A DNA stretch of 52,200 bases from CAIMMJ01 sp037131955 (GCA_037131955.1 JBAXQC010000011.1:1-52200), one strand, 5' to 3'; counted from the stretch's first letter, positions 25,865 through 36,000 are shown. The notes: generated by a model from the letters alone, not told the origin. Numbers and translations are program-made.

Positions 25865-27964
25865 ATGAAAAAATTATTTTTCCCCTTTTGTTTTTTATTT
25901 TTTATGCATTTACAAGCACAGATAAAATATCCTACTACCAAAAAAAATAATCAAATGGACGATTATTTTGGCAAAAAAATAGAAGACCCTTACCGTTGGT
26001 TAGAAGACGATAATTCTAAAGAAACGGGTGAATGGGTTATTCAGCAAAATGAACTTACAAATTCATACTTAAGTAAAATTCCGTACAGAGAACAAATAAA
26101 AAAAAGACTAACTGATTTATCTAATTTCGAGAGATTTTCAACACCATTTAAAAAAGGAGATTTGTATTTCTATTATTCAAATTCTGGAACTCAAAATCAA
26201 AATGTCTTTAATGTATTGAAAGAATTAAACGGAACAGCTGAAGTTTTGATTGACCCAAATACATTTTCAAAAGATGGAACCGTAGCCTTAGGGAGCATTT
26301 CCATTAGTAAAGATGGAAAATATTTAGCATACGAAGTTTCAAAAGCAGGCTCAGACTGGGCAGAAATAAGAGTGATGGAAATTGCCAGTAAAAAACTTTT
26401 AAAAGATGAGTTAAAGTGGATAAAATTTTCAGGTATGGCATTTAAAGGAGATGGATTTTATTACAGTCGATACGATGAACCAGCCGCAGGCAAAGAGTTA
26501 TCTAAGAAAAATGAATTTCATAAAGTTTATTACCACAAAATTGGCGAAGTACAATCGTTGGATAAATTAATTTTTGAAGACAAAGAACATGCACTCCGAA
26601 ATTTTGGAGCTCAAGTAACCGAAGACGAAAATTACTTATTGATTTATGGCTCAGAATCAACAAGTGGAAATTCACTTTCCATTATGGATTTAACAAAACC
26701 AGATTCTAAATTTGTAAATGTGGTTACTAATTTTGAAAATGATTATTCAGTGATTGATAATTTTGGCAATTCGCTGTTAGTTTATACAAACTACAAAGCT
26801 CCCAATTATCAATTGCTATCAATTGATGCAAACAATCCAAAAGAAGAAGCATGGAATACAGTTATTGGCCAAGCTCAAGATTTGTTGAAAGGAGTGCAAA
26901 CAGCAGGGAATTTTATTCTATGCAACTACCTGGTAGATGTTCAAAGTAAGATTTTAAAATACGATAGAAAAGGTAAGTTAATAGGAAATGTTTCTTTGCC
27001 TGGAATTGGTATAGTGGATGAAATAAATTCTGAAAAAAATAAAAATGAAGTGTTTTTCAGCTTCACTAATTTCACTACTCCTGTTTCTGCCTACAAATAT
27101 GATGTAGAAAAAGATTCTCGTGAATTATATAAAGAATCAAAAGTTCCATTTAACGCAATCGATTACGAAACAAAACAAGTGTTTTACAAAAGCAAAGATG
27201 GAAATTCTATACCAATGTTTTTGGTGTATAAAAAAGGCTTGAATTTAGATGGGAATAATCCTTGTTTTTTATACGGCTATGGAGGATTTAACATTAGTGT
27301 TACTCCAAGTTTTAGTGCAACAAGAATGGTGTTTTTAGAAAACGGTGGAATATATGCAGTAGCAAATATCAGAGGAGGAGGCGAGTATGGCGAAAATTGG
27401 CACAATGCCGGTACAGTATTTAATAAGCAAAATGTTTTTGATGATTTTATTGCAGCAGCTGATTACCTTAAGAAAGAAAAATATACAACAACAGAAAAGT
27501 TAGCTATTCATGGAAGATCAAATGGTGGTTTATTAATTGGTGCTGTGATGACTCAAAGGCCCGATATATCTAAAGTTGCACTACCTGGCGTTGGCGTTTT
27601 GGATATGCTCAGGTACCATAAATTTACAATTGGTTGGGCATGGGCTACAGATTACGGTACAAGCGACAATGAAAAAGAGTTTATTAATTTATTAAAATAT
27701 TCTCCGCTGCACAATGTAAAAAAAGTAGCGTATCCGGCAACAATGATAATAACCGGTGACCACGACGACAGAGTTGTTCCTGCACATTCATTTAAATTTG
27801 CAGCAACATTGCAAGAAAATCAAGTTGGTAACAATCCTATTTTAACAAGAATAGATATTAATGCAGGGCACGGTGCGGGAAAACCACTTGCAAAAACAAT
27901 AGACGAGTGGGGTGATATTTGGAGCTTTGTTTTTTATAATTTAGGAATGAATTTTAAACAATAA
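25865..27964 (+). CDS. Prolyl oligopeptidase (S9A)
   Basis: Serine peptidase that cuts short peptides after proline, 699 residues. A signal peptide (LFFPFCFLFFMHLQAQ) sends it to the periplasm or outside. The N-terminal part (about 25-75, with DYFGKKIEDPYRWLEDD) and a seven-bladed propeller (to about 430) precede the alpha/beta-hydrolase domain. The triad is Ser552 in GRSNGG, the Asp in GDHDDRVVP and His669 in AGHGAG. A candidate operator covers its promoter, so it may be switched by a repressor. It stands alone, with no T9SS sorting domain. Together with the nearby M43 protease it fits a protein- or peptide-feeding lifestyle, which is inference. Confidence 0.95.
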   Translation: MKKLFFPFCFLFFMHLQAQIKYPTTKKNNQMDDYFGKKIEDPYRWLEDDNSKETGEWVIQQNELTNSYLSKIPYREQIKKRLTDLSNFERFSTPFKKGDLYFYYSNSGTQNQNVFNVLKELNGTAEVLIDPNTFSKDGTVALGSISISKDGKYLAYEVSKAGSDWAEIRVMEIASKKLLKDELKWIKFSGMAFKGDGFYYSRYDEPAAGKELSKKNEFHKVYYHKIGEVQSLDKLIFEDKEHALRNFGAQVTEDENYLLIYGSESTSGNSLSIMDLTKPDSKFVNVVTNFENDYSVIDNFGNSLLVYTNYKAPNYQLLSIDANNPKEEAWNTVIGQAQDLLKGVQTAGNFILCNYLVDVQSKILKYDRKGKLIGNVSLPGIGIVDEINSEKNKNEVFFSFTNFTTPVSAYKYDVEKDSRELYKESKVPFNAIDYETKQVFYKSKDGNSIPMFLVYKKGLNLDGNNPCFLYGYGGFNISVTPSFSATRMVFLENGGIYAVANIRGGGEYGENWHNAGTVFNKQNVFDDFIAAADYLKKEKYTTTEKLAIHGRSNGGLLIGAVMTQRPDISKVALPGVGVLDMLRYHKFTIGWAWATDYGTSDNEKEFINLLKYSPLHNVKKVAYPATMIITGDHDDRVVPAHSFKFAATLQENQVGNNPILTRIDINAGHGAGKPLAKTIDEWGDIWSFVFYNLGMNFKQ

Positions 27965-28038
27965 CCAACAAAATAAATTCCGTTGGACTTTGTATAAAAA
28001 AGCCAAAAAATTAGCTGATGATTAGGATATTCTACTAA

Positions 28039-28160
28039 TTAAACACACTTTGTTTTATTTAAAACAAAAGAGGATTTCTCTAGAACATTAACGTTGAGAA
28101 GTTATATGAATTGCACATAAAATTTAAAACAATTTGCATTTTTAAATGCAGTGTGTTTAA
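28039..28160. repeat. Nested inverted-repeat element with abutting hairpins
   Basis: A 10-bp closing pair, TTAAACACAC (28039-28048) with GTGTGTTTAA (28151-28160), encloses hairpins that touch each other end to end. These are TTTGTTTTA/TAAAACAAA (28049-28068), AGAG/CTCT (28069-28081), AATTG/CAATT (28109-28134) and TGCATTT/AAATGCA (28135-28150). The first begins right after the 5' closing arm and the last ends right before the 3' arm, as in a multibranch junction. It could be a structured RNA (either strand) or a MITE-like element; I see no target-site duplication. Confidence 0.5.
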
Positions 28161-28204
28161 ACTTATATCATTTCTTATTGATTATAAAAATCATTAAAAA
28201 AAAA

Positions 28205-28234
28205 TGGAAATTCAAAGAATGAATTTCCACTTTT
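28205..28234. terminator. Bidirectional terminator between prolyl oligopeptidase and small lipoprotein genes
   Basis: A perfect 10-bp stem, TGGAAATTCA (28205-28214) with TGAATTTCCA (28220-28229), closes a 5-nt loop. It is flanked by a run of A on the left and CTTTT on the right. On the minus strand it ends in eight T, which suits the lipoprotein gene; it also faces the plus-strand peptidase gene. Confidence 0.8.
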
Positions 28235-28282
28235 AAGTACTCTATAAAATTAGATGTATTAATTTAAATATCTATTTATAAA

Positions 28283-28477
28283 TTATTTTGGTACACAAGT
28301 TTTAAGTTGTAATAAACTTGATGCATCGCTACAAGCGTCAGCAGCATCTTTTCCTTTATGAGTTTCTGTAACAGGATCTCCCAATCCAGTAGTACACACA
28401 CACTCATATTCTTTTTTACAAGAAGAAAAAGAAACAACTGCCAAAACAGCAGCAACGAATAATAATTTTGTTTTCAT
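28283..28477 (-). CDS. Small Cys-rich lipoprotein
   Basis: A 64-residue predicted lipoprotein. A signal (MKTKLLFVAAVLAVV) ends in the lipobox SFSSC, so the mature protein starts at Cys20 and is about 45 residues long. It contains four further cysteines (in YECVC, DACSD and KTCVP), which could form disulfides in the periplasm. I prefer the ATG at 28477. The frame is open for 23 codons further up to 28546, but a consensus promoter (28508-28537) lies in that stretch and the lipoprotein signal would then be internal. The function is unknown. It stands alone between terminator and promoter. Confidence 0.8.
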   Translation of the reverse strand: MKTKLLFVAAVLAVVSFSSCKKEYECVCTTGLGDPVTETHKGKDAADACSDASSLLQLKTCVPK

Positions 28478-28507
28478 AATTAAGTTTTTATATGATTTAT
28501 ATTTAGG

Positions 28508-28537
28508 CAAATATATACAAAAATTACAAAAACCAAA
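28508..28537 (-). promoter_or_regulatory. Consensus Bacteroidota promoter of the small lipoprotein gene
   Basis: On the minus strand TTTG (28537-28534), 18 nt, then TATATTTG (28515-28508) match the TTTG-N(18-21)-TAnnTTTG consensus. The start site near 28502 gives a 25-nt leader to the ATG at 28477 and rules against the upstream ATG. Confidence 0.62.
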
Positions 28538-28861
28538 TTTGTCCAATAAATTTTTTTTCCTGTCTTAAATTATTTAAAGTTCAGTTAACCTTACGTTTTC
28601 TTAAAATTAATTGTGTTCTTAAAAATAAATATCGTTTTTAATTAATTGCGTTGGGTTAAAACAATAAATATTTTTTATTGGTTGTGTTTTTCTATATACA
28701 ACTTCAAGTTTATTGAACTCTTAAAAATTCTAATTTAATTGCAGCTAGAACATTAAAGTTATTTAAACATTCAATTGGAGAAGAATTTATCACATTAATG
28801 GACAATGACACTTGATTGAAAAAAATGGTTTGGATATAGATTGCCTTTGGGGATAGTTAAA
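28538..28861. other. AT-rich gap upstream of the lipoprotein promoter
   Basis: No convincing gene is present. It contains an AT-rich hairpin, CAATAAA/TTTATTG (28662-28680), and an 87-nt open stretch (28727-28813) with no start codon until near its end. It might hold the trailer of the flavoprotein gene, but I see no strong terminator. Confidence 0.5.
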
Positions 28862-30103
28862 CTAATTTTTTAAAATTCTCCAATAAAATTTGGGGTCTTT
28901 AAAACTGCTTCGCAAATCTAAATCGTTGAACATTGCAGTAAGCGTTTCTCTAAAGGTTTTGTTTTTAATGGCTTTTTTTACAACAAAGTTAAACAGCCAA
29001 GGAAAACGTGACAGCTTTTGGAGTGTTGTACTTATAGAAAATTCTTTCCCTAATCTGTTATAAACTCTCTTGTCATATTCGGAAAGGAAATGCGAAGAAT
29101 ACTCTTTTTTTTCTAACGCCAATTCAATAACGTTGGCTGCATGCATGCCACAAATCATTGCATTAGCAATTCCTTCTCCTGTAAATGGATCTATTAAACT
29201 TCCAGCATCCCCCAATAACATAAATCTTTCACCTGATATTTTTCTTCTTTTTGAACCTAATGGAAGGCCCCATCCTTTTGGTGTTTCAAGAGGCTCAGCT
29301 CCTGAAAATCTTTTTGAAATTTCTGGATGATTTTGTATTATATCTTCTAACTCTTTTCTTAAATTAATTTTATTCTTGGAGGCATATTTTTTAAGCAGTC
29401 CAATACCAACATTGGCTTTACCGTTTGACATTGGGAAAACCCAAAAATATCCAGGAAGTACTTTCTTAATAAAGTGGAGTTCAATAAAGTTGTTATTATT
29501 AAAGCCTGAAACATTTTTATAATATACTCTTAATCCAGCACAATAATGATTCTCTTCTACCATCTTTCCACCAAATTGTTTTGCAAATATAGACCTGTCT
29601 CCGTCTGCTGCTAAAACAATCTCAGGAACAAATTCAATTGTTTGACCATTGTTAATACAACTAATCTTAAATTTTCCGTCAGGTTGTTTAGTTATTTGCT
29701 TGGCTTCGCACTCCTGAATAACGTTTGCATATTCACCAACTGAATTCTCTAACAAAAAATTGTCAAAGTGTTTTCTTGTTGCAATAAATCCTGGGGCAAC
29801 AGACAAACTTTTTATGTCATTTGTAAAGGGAACATCAACACTAAGTCCTGATGGAGAAAAAAACTTTACACCAAAACTCCCTAGATAATTTTCATCAGAA
29901 TAAATTTTATTTTGAATTCCATTCTCTAGTTTTTTCAAAACGCTAAATACCTTTCCACTTAGTGCATCACCACAAATTTTATCTCTTGGAAAAACAGCTT
30001 TATCAATTAAAGTATGATAAATTTTTTGCTTTGTAAGAAACATAGAGGCCGTGGTTCCTGCAGGACCGGCACCAATTATTAATATTTGAGAATAATTTTT
30101 CAA
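28862..30103 (-). CDS. Geranylgeranyl-reductase-family FAD-dependent oxidoreductase
   Basis: Flavoprotein of the family that saturates isoprenoid double bonds, about 413 residues. The FAD-binding motif ILIIGAGPAGTTAS lies at the N-terminus. The family block PRDKICGDALSGKV follows, and the second FAD site is LLGDAGSLIDPFTGEGIANAM. The aromatic segment GYFWVFPMSNGKANVGIGLL is also typical. Possible substrates are menaquinone side chains or other prenyl lipids; this is not decidable here. The frame continues up to an ATG at 30193, but those 30 residues lie ahead of the Rossmann motif and overlap the divergent gene. TTG at 30103 is the better fit, although the upstream ATG remains possible. Confidence 0.85.
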   Translation of the reverse strand: MKNYSQILIIGAGPAGTTASMFLTKQKIYHTLIDKAVFPRDKICGDALSGKVFSVLKKLENGIQNKIYSDENYLGSFGVKFFSPSGLSVDVPFTNDIKSLSVAPGFIATRKHFDNFLLENSVGEYANVIQECEAKQITKQPDGKFKISCINNGQTIEFVPEIVLAADGDRSIFAKQFGGKMVEENHYCAGLRVYYKNVSGFNNNNFIELHFIKKVLPGYFWVFPMSNGKANVGIGLLKKYASKNKINLRKELEDIIQNHPEISKRFSGAEPLETPKGWGLPLGSKRRKISGERFMLLGDAGSLIDPFTGEGIANAMICGMHAANVIELALEKKEYSSHFLSEYDKRVYNRLGKEFSISTTLQKLSRFPWLFNFVVKKAIKNKTFRETLTAMFNDLDLRSSFKDPKFYWRILKN

Positions 30104-30111
30104 GAAGATTT

Positions 30112-30119
30112 CAAAATTA
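30112..30119 (-). promoter_or_regulatory. -7 motif ahead of the flavoprotein gene (candidate)
   Basis: TAATTTTG on the minus strand matches TAnnTTTG 8 nt before the preferred TTG start at 30103, which would give an almost leaderless message. There is no well-placed TTG for a -33 element. Confidence 0.28.
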
Positions 30120-30146
30120 ACAATAGTTTTTGTGTAATTTCGTTTA

Positions 30147-30998
30147 ATGTATATGACAAAGAAAATATTTGTTGGTTTTATCTTTATATTCATTCAAAGC
30201 CTAGGTTTCTCTCAAGCTGGGAAGTTTACAAAATACTCTCAAATTGATTTAATGTTTGGCACCTCTTGTTATTCTGGTGACTTGTCTCCGTATTCAATAT
30301 TTTCTTCCCAAATTGCAAAGCCTGCATTTGGTTTAAACTATAAATACAGCTACAACAGACGCTGGACCTATAGACTTGGTGCTTACTACGGAAGCATTAC
30401 AGGCAGTGATGCATTTGCCGAAAACAAATTCTTATTACAAAGAAATTTAAGTTTTAGCACAAATATCTATGAGTTTTCTACCGGTTTTGAATTTAACTTT
30501 TTTCCCTTTGAAATTGGAAGTGCAAAAAACTTGGCTACATTTTATTTATTTGGAGGTTTGGGAGCTTTTAATTTTAACCCATATACAGATTACAATGGAG
30601 AAAATGTTTTCTTGCAACCGCTTACTACAGAAGGTCAAGGAACTACTGGCTCAGCAGCTAAAGCTTACAAGCTTACTCAAGTTTGTATGCCTTTTGGATT
30701 GGGGGGTAAAGTTAGTTTGGGGAAAAATTTTGGTTTATCAGTAGAGTTAGGTCTTAGAAAATTATTTACAGATTACCTAGACGATGTAAGTGGTGTTTAT
30801 GCAGATGCAAGATTGTTGTTCAAAGAAAGAGGTTCTACCTCCGAAAATCTTTCGGGCAGTGTAAGAAGAACAAGTTTTGAAACAGGAAACGCAGGAAAGC
30901 AGCGAGGATTCTCTTGGAACAACGATTGGTACTCTATTTCAGGCATAACGCTTACCTACAAAATACCTGTAAAAACATATTGCCCTGGAATGGATTAA
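30147..30998 (+). CDS. DUF6089-family outer membrane barrel protein
   Basis: A 283-residue exported protein. The signal peptide (KKIFVGFIFIFIQSLGFSQ) is followed by an opening typical of DUF6089 proteins: IDLMFGTSCYSGDLSP, FGLNYKYSYNRRWTYRLGAYYGSI and a KLFTDYLDDVSGVY block near the C-terminus. Alternating aromatic strands indicate an eight-stranded-like barrel. The family is common in Bacteroidota; its function is unknown. The start is ATG 30147, or ATG 30153 two codons later. It is divergent from the flavoprotein gene with little or no gap, and its stop lies only 5 bp from the stop of tyrS. Confidence 0.82.
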   Translation: MYMTKKIFVGFIFIFIQSLGFSQAGKFTKYSQIDLMFGTSCYSGDLSPYSIFSSQIAKPAFGLNYKYSYNRRWTYRLGAYYGSITGSDAFAENKFLLQRNLSFSTNIYEFSTGFEFNFFPFEIGSAKNLATFYLFGGLGAFNFNPYTDYNGENVFLQPLTTEGQGTTGSAAKAYKLTQVCMPFGLGGKVSLGKNFGLSVELGLRKLFTDYLDDVSGVYADARLLFKERGSTSENLSGSVRRTSFETGNAGKQRGFSWNNDWYSISGITLTYKIPVKTYCPGMD

Positions 30999-31003
30999 GT
31001 TTT

Positions 31004-32287
31004 TTATTCCACTGTAATTAAAAAGTAATTTTTCTTTCCTCTTTGCACTAAAATATATTTTCCATTTAACAGTGAATTCTTATTGATAAGAAAATCTTGA
31101 GATTCCACTTTTGTTTTATTTATCGAAACTCCTCCGCCATCAATCATTTTTCTGGCTTCGCCTTTAGACAGAAACACAGCCGTTTTTTCTGCCAGAAAAT
31201 CAACTATTGAAATGCCTGAATTTAAATCTAACACCGAAACATTAAATTGTGGAACACCTTCAAAAACTGCAAGCAAATCATCGTTACTCAATTTAGACAA
31301 ACTTTCTGATGTTCCTTTCCCGAACAATATTTCAGAGACTTCCAACGCTGCTAAATAATCTTTTTCACTGTGCACTCTTATAGTAATATCTTTTGCCAAT
31401 TCTTTTTGCAATACTCTTAAATGCGGCGCTTTTTTATGCTCCTCAATTAATGCATCAATTTCTGCTTTTGTCTTTATAGTAAAAATTCTAATGTAATTTT
31501 CTACGTCAGAATCGGATGCATTTAACCAAAATTGGTAGAATTTATAGGGACTAGTTTTGTTTTTATCTAACCATATATTACCGCTTTCTGATTTCCCAAA
31601 CTTTGTTCCATCTGCTTTTTTAATTAGTGGAGTTGTAAGTGCATAAGCTTCTCCCGCATCCTTTCTCCTAATTAATTCTGTTCCTGTTACAATATTTCCC
31701 CATTGATCTGAACCTCCCATCTGAAGCTGAACTCCCTGGGTTTTATACAAATGATAAAAATCGTAACCTTGAATTAACTGATAAGAAAACTCTGTAAAAG
31801 ACATCCCATTTTCCAATCTGTTTTTAACAGAATCTTTTGCTAACATATAATTTACAGTGATGTGTTTCCCTGCATCACGTATAAAATCCAGAAATGAGAT
31901 ATTTTTAAACCAATCGTAATTATTAACTATTTCAGCAGAATTTTCGCCACAATTAAAATTTAAAAATTTCTCCAGTTGCTTTTTTTGTTTTTCTAAATTT
32001 TCATTTATTACCTCAATCGTTAATAAATTTCTTTCTAATGATTTACCTGAAGGGTCGCCTACCATTCCGGTTGCCCCACCTACAAGTGCAATTGGTTTAT
32101 GGCCTGCATTCTGAAAATGCAAGAGTGTCATTATCTGCACCAAATTTCCTACGCCTAATGAGTCGGCTGTAGGGTCAAAACCAATGTAGCCTTTGACCAT
32201 TTTTGAATTTAATGTTTCTTCAGTACCAGGAATAACATCTTGCAACATTCCTCTCCACTTTAATTCTTGAATAAAATTTTGTTTCAT
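31004..32287 (-). CDS. tyrS: Tyrosine--tRNA ligase
   Basis: Class I aminoacyl-tRNA synthetase that charges tRNA-Tyr, 427 residues, TyrRS type I size. The HIGH-equivalent region is FDPTADSLGVGNL (37-49). The tyrosine pocket includes GYDFYHLY and QMGGSDQWGNI (189-199). The KMSKS loop appears as KFGKS (229-233). A C-terminal S4-like RNA-binding domain follows, with SKGEARKMIDGGGVSINKTKV. It starts at ATG 32287 with a -7 motif just ahead. It lies 54 bp downstream of nth and is tail-to-tail with the DUF6089 gene. Confidence 0.98.
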   Translation of the reverse strand: MKQNFIQELKWRGMLQDVIPGTEETLNSKMVKGYIGFDPTADSLGVGNLVQIMTLLHFQNAGHKPIALVGGATGMVGDPSGKSLERNLLTIEVINENLEKQKKQLEKFLNFNCGENSAEIVNNYDWFKNISFLDFIRDAGKHITVNYMLAKDSVKNRLENGMSFTEFSYQLIQGYDFYHLYKTQGVQLQMGGSDQWGNIVTGTELIRRKDAGEAYALTTPLIKKADGTKFGKSESGNIWLDKNKTSPYKFYQFWLNASDSDVENYIRIFTIKTKAEIDALIEEHKKAPHLRVLQKELAKDITIRVHSEKDYLAALEVSEILFGKGTSESLSKLSNDDLLAVFEGVPQFNVSVLDLNSGISIVDFLAEKTAVFLSKGEARKMIDGGGVSINKTKVESQDFLINKNSLLNGKYILVQRGKKNYFLITVE

Positions 32288-32304
32288 TTTTTTATGAATG
32301 TGTG

Positions 32305-32312
32305 CAAAGATA
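32305..32312 (-). promoter_or_regulatory. -7 motif of the tyrS promoter (candidate)
   Basis: TATCTTTG on the minus strand fits TAnnTTTG and lies 17 nt before the tyrS ATG, in the short gap after nth. No clear TTG is seen at -33. Confidence 0.4.
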
Positions 32313-32341
32313 ATAAGCCAAAATGAAAAATGATTCTACAA

Positions 32342-33007
32342 TTATTTTTTGCTTTTATTTTGCGAATTATAGTATTTGCAATAGTCTTTTATTCCGCAAT
32401 TTAAACACTTTGGACTTCTGGCTGTGCAAATATACCTGCCATGCAGTATAATCCAGTGGTGCGATATTGCTACAAGCTCAGTGGGTATATACTTCATTAA
32501 TTGTTTTTCTGTTTCTAGAGGAGTTTTTGCGCTGGTGGTAAGCCCTATTCTATTTGATACTCTAAACACATGTGTATCAACTGCCATAGCAGGTTTATCA
32601 AATACAACAGATACAATTACATTTGCAGTTTTTCTGCCAACTCCCGGCAATTGAATTAAATCTGAAATTTCTGAAGGAACTTTTCCTCCAAACTTTTCTA
32701 AAAGCATGTTAGCCATTCCAACTAAATGTTTTGCTTTGTTGTTTGGATAACTTATACTCCTAATTAAATCAAAAACTTCGTCAATGCTAGCTCGTGACAT
32801 GGCAAATGCATCAGGATAAATTCTAAACAATTTTTCTGTAACAATATTTACTCTCTTATCTGTGCATTGTGCGGATAAAATAACTGCTACTAATAATTCA
32901 AATGGATTGGAGTAGTTGAGTTCAGTTTCTGCAGTGGGATTATTTATTTTAAACCAATCTAAAACGAGCTGAAATCTATCTTTCTTCGAAATTTTTATTA
33001 CATCCAT
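32342..33007 (-). CDS. nth: Endonuclease III (DNA glycosylase/AP lyase)
   Basis: Removes oxidised pyrimidines and nicks the abasic site in base-excision repair, 221 residues. The helix-hairpin-helix is LPGVGRKTA (120-128), containing the catalytic Lys126; the catalytic Asp144 lies in VDTHV. The [4Fe-4S] cluster ligands C194, C201, C204 and C210 have the normal C-x6-C-x2-C-x5-C spacing. It starts at ATG 33007, 3 bp after the stop of the PorU2-like gene, so it is probably read as the last gene of the porV2-porU2 message. Confidence 0.97.
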   Translation of the reverse strand: MDVIKISKKDRFQLVLDWFKINNPTAETELNYSNPFELLVAVILSAQCTDKRVNIVTEKLFRIYPDAFAMSRASIDEVFDLIRSISYPNNKAKHLVGMANMLLEKFGGKVPSEISDLIQLPGVGRKTANVIVSVVFDKPAMAVDTHVFRVSNRIGLTTSAKTPLETEKQLMKYIPTELVAISHHWIILHGRYICTARSPKCLNCGIKDYCKYYNSQNKSKK

Positions 33008-33010
33008 TTG

Positions 33011-36000
33011 TTATCTTACAAGATACATTTTGCCAAAACCCTGAGTAAAAAATTCATCTGCACCACTGGCTCTTTTCTCAATTTCAGTTCCGTTTATATT
33101 CGAAAATATTTTGTAGATGTATAAACCGTTTCCAAGTTTATCGCCAAACTCATCGGTACCGTCCCAAGCAAAATCAGTAATATTTCTTCCAATTTTTATA
33201 GGGCCTAATTCATCTTGTGTAATTTCTCTAACTACTCTTCCGGCTACTGTCATTATTTGAATTTTAAACCAAGTAGGTATTTCGCTGCCCGTAAGCGTAA
33301 AAACAAATTTTGTAGATGTTGTAAATGGATTTGGATAATTCATTACATTAGTAATTGTTGATTTATTTATTACTTCAAATTTAATGGTGTAGTCATTTGC
33401 TCCAGAAACATTTCTGGAGGCATCTTTTGCTTGCACGCTTAGTTCATAAATTCCATCTTTTGTGAAATTAGGAGAATAATCAATTTTACATTTATTGCTT
33501 GGTAAACTTGCAGGAGTAAATTTTAAACCACTAGTAGGGCTATTGTTAAAGTAAATTCTTCGAGCTAAAGTCTCTCCGGGATATTTTATTGCTACAACAA
33601 CATTAGAAGTATCCGTTAGTGCCAAATATTTATTTTCGTCTTTAAGTGTAATTAAAATATTTGGTTTAGGCGAAATAATATCACCGTTTACTATATAATT
33701 TCCATCAAATGTTACATCTAAAATGGGATTTATTTTATCTGTTTCTACTTCAAAATTAACGTATGCAATGTTATTAAAATGAGTTTGTTCGGGTTGGTCA
33801 TATCTGGTGCCATTTGCCACTAAAGGGTTTACATCAATCCAAAGTTTTTTTGCACCAGACAAAGTGGTTGTTTCAAGCTCCAAACTAGGTAGGATAAATG
33901 TGTTTGCCCTAAGTGAATCTTGTCTTGGAAATGCAATAGGTGTTATTGATTTGTCTTGGTTTACCAGCCAGTACTTTATCAATAAGCTATCCATAGGCAA
34001 CTCACTTACGTTTTCTACTCCTATTCTAAACCTATATTTTTCGCCTTGTTGTAATTTAGTGTTTGATTGTTCAATAAATACATTTGGACTGAGGGCCGCT
34101 TCGGGTACATTCTGAAAAAACACATGCCATCTGCGCAATTGAGATGGAGATAAATTAGCTGTATCTTTAGAGTAATATTCTAATTGTAGATAAGGAAATT
34201 CTGATGCACTAATTGAATTGAGCAAAACATTTCCATTTCTATTGGCAAAAGTTAATAACTTTTGTTTTTCTCCATTGAACCTCACTCCGTAAACCGTTAC
34301 CGAATTTGAATCGTTAGAGAATTGTTCAATTGGCCGTGACCTCCAAGAAAGAGAATCCCAGCGTGTAGATGGACCAATAAGTTCGGATGAAAATTTACCA
34401 AAATCAACATTACTTGTCATGGTTCCATTAAGCACTACTTGATATCTGCCGTTAGCAGGGCTAAATTTTTCTACTGAAGTTTGCGGATTTCCTTTCTTCA
34501 CAAAAAAGGCCCACGCTCTAGAATTTGGTAGAGTTCTAACAGAATCGGCTCCCATATTTTCTAATACAGAAAATATAGAGGTGTCTGCCCACGATTGAAA
34601 ATTTCCTCTTACCCAAGTATAAATTAAAATGTAATTACCATTTGGAACCCCGTTTAACATCATATTTTTAAATCCTTGCATTTGAGCGGCATTTCCAACA
34701 TTAAATATAAAATACTTGTAATGTCCGTTGGATGGATTCATGTTGTTAGAATTTCCAAAATTATTATTGGGATTTTGAATAACACCGTTTAAAGAATATC
34801 TAATTCCCCAAGGCTCTAATGTTACCGAATCCATTACAGCCACGTGAATAGAGGGAGAATAACTGTTGCCTGCACTTTCTATGAGCTCTTGATCAATTCT
34901 ATATTCTGTTGCAAACAAATCTGCATCGGGCGGAACAGATGTGCCGGGAGCACTCCACGTAAAACAACTCAACTCTTTTGACAATGTACCAAATTCAAAT
35001 TTTCTTTGGGGTTTATTGTATTTCATCAAAGAGTAATTATTGTTTTTGAATTGATAAAAATGAGATTGTTCCCAACCAGTTCTGAAAGGAATATGTTGAA
35101 ATGAACTTTCTTTCCATTTGTATCCTATGCCGCTTGAGTCGGGGCTAACTCTCCAAAAATAAACTGTGCTGTCTGTTAATAAAAAAGGCAATTCCCATTT
35201 TATAACTCCTCCGGAATTGTTCACTATTTTTTGTTTTTTAAACGCACTTAAAAAAGTATCGGTTGTATCTATCTCAAAAATATAGTTTCTTGCAGGAGCA
35301 AAAATATCTCCGGTAGAGCCCTTTAGAGTAATGTTTTTATTTTTAACTATAGAATATTTGTAAGGAAAAAGTGGTGTAATATCGTCAGATTTGATGTCGA
35401 ATAAAAGCGAAACAAAATTATTATTTTCGTTTGTTTCTGCCACTACATTTAATGCATCAATAGAAACTTCAAGTTTATTTATTCCGGGCCCACGCAGCAA
35501 ATTTACTGGCAATTTAAAACTAACAGTTCCTTCATACATTACTGGATTTAGTGTTGCAGAATAATTTGAAGAAACCACGCTATCTGGCAAAAATCTTTTT
35601 AGCAATAAGGCAATTGGTTTATTTATTGCACTACCTAAATTTTTTATTTTAATGTTTACAAAAAAGCTATCCAAATCTGTAGTAATTACAGTAGGATTAA
35701 GCTCAATGTTTTCTGCTTTTATTTCATAATCAGGGCCATCAAAAGCATTTATGACAAGGCTTGGATCGCCATGCAAAGTCATAGTTAAACAAGTTTCTTT
35801 TAAAACTTCATCTTCTGTTGATTGTATATCTTCAATTGCTGCCTTAATACATCTTCCAATGCTTTGTCCGTATTTAGTTTGCCCAAAATTTTTGTAAAAT
35901 GCTTTTGTATAATAGTAACCTGGAGATGCCAATCCGGGACTTGCTTGAGCAATAAACGCAATGGCGCCTTTGTTAGGTGTTAAAATATATTGTTCACTTA

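Larger units (their letters stand above)
27965..28282. other. 318-bp gap between convergent genes, rich in inverted repeats
   Basis: No gene is evident here. The gap contains a nested inverted-repeat element (28039-28160) and a bidirectional terminator (28205-28229), both listed separately. The remaining sequence is AT-rich without a recognisable motif. Confidence 0.7.

Noticed and set aside
28478..28546. An N-terminal extension of the small lipoprotein to ATG 28546
   Set aside because: A full TTTG-N18-TATATTTG promoter lies inside it, and the lipoprotein signal begins at ATG 28477.
28727..28815. A protein-like 29-codon open stretch in the gap before the flavoprotein gene
   Set aside because: No start codon until near the end and no family I recognise; too short to call a decayed gene.
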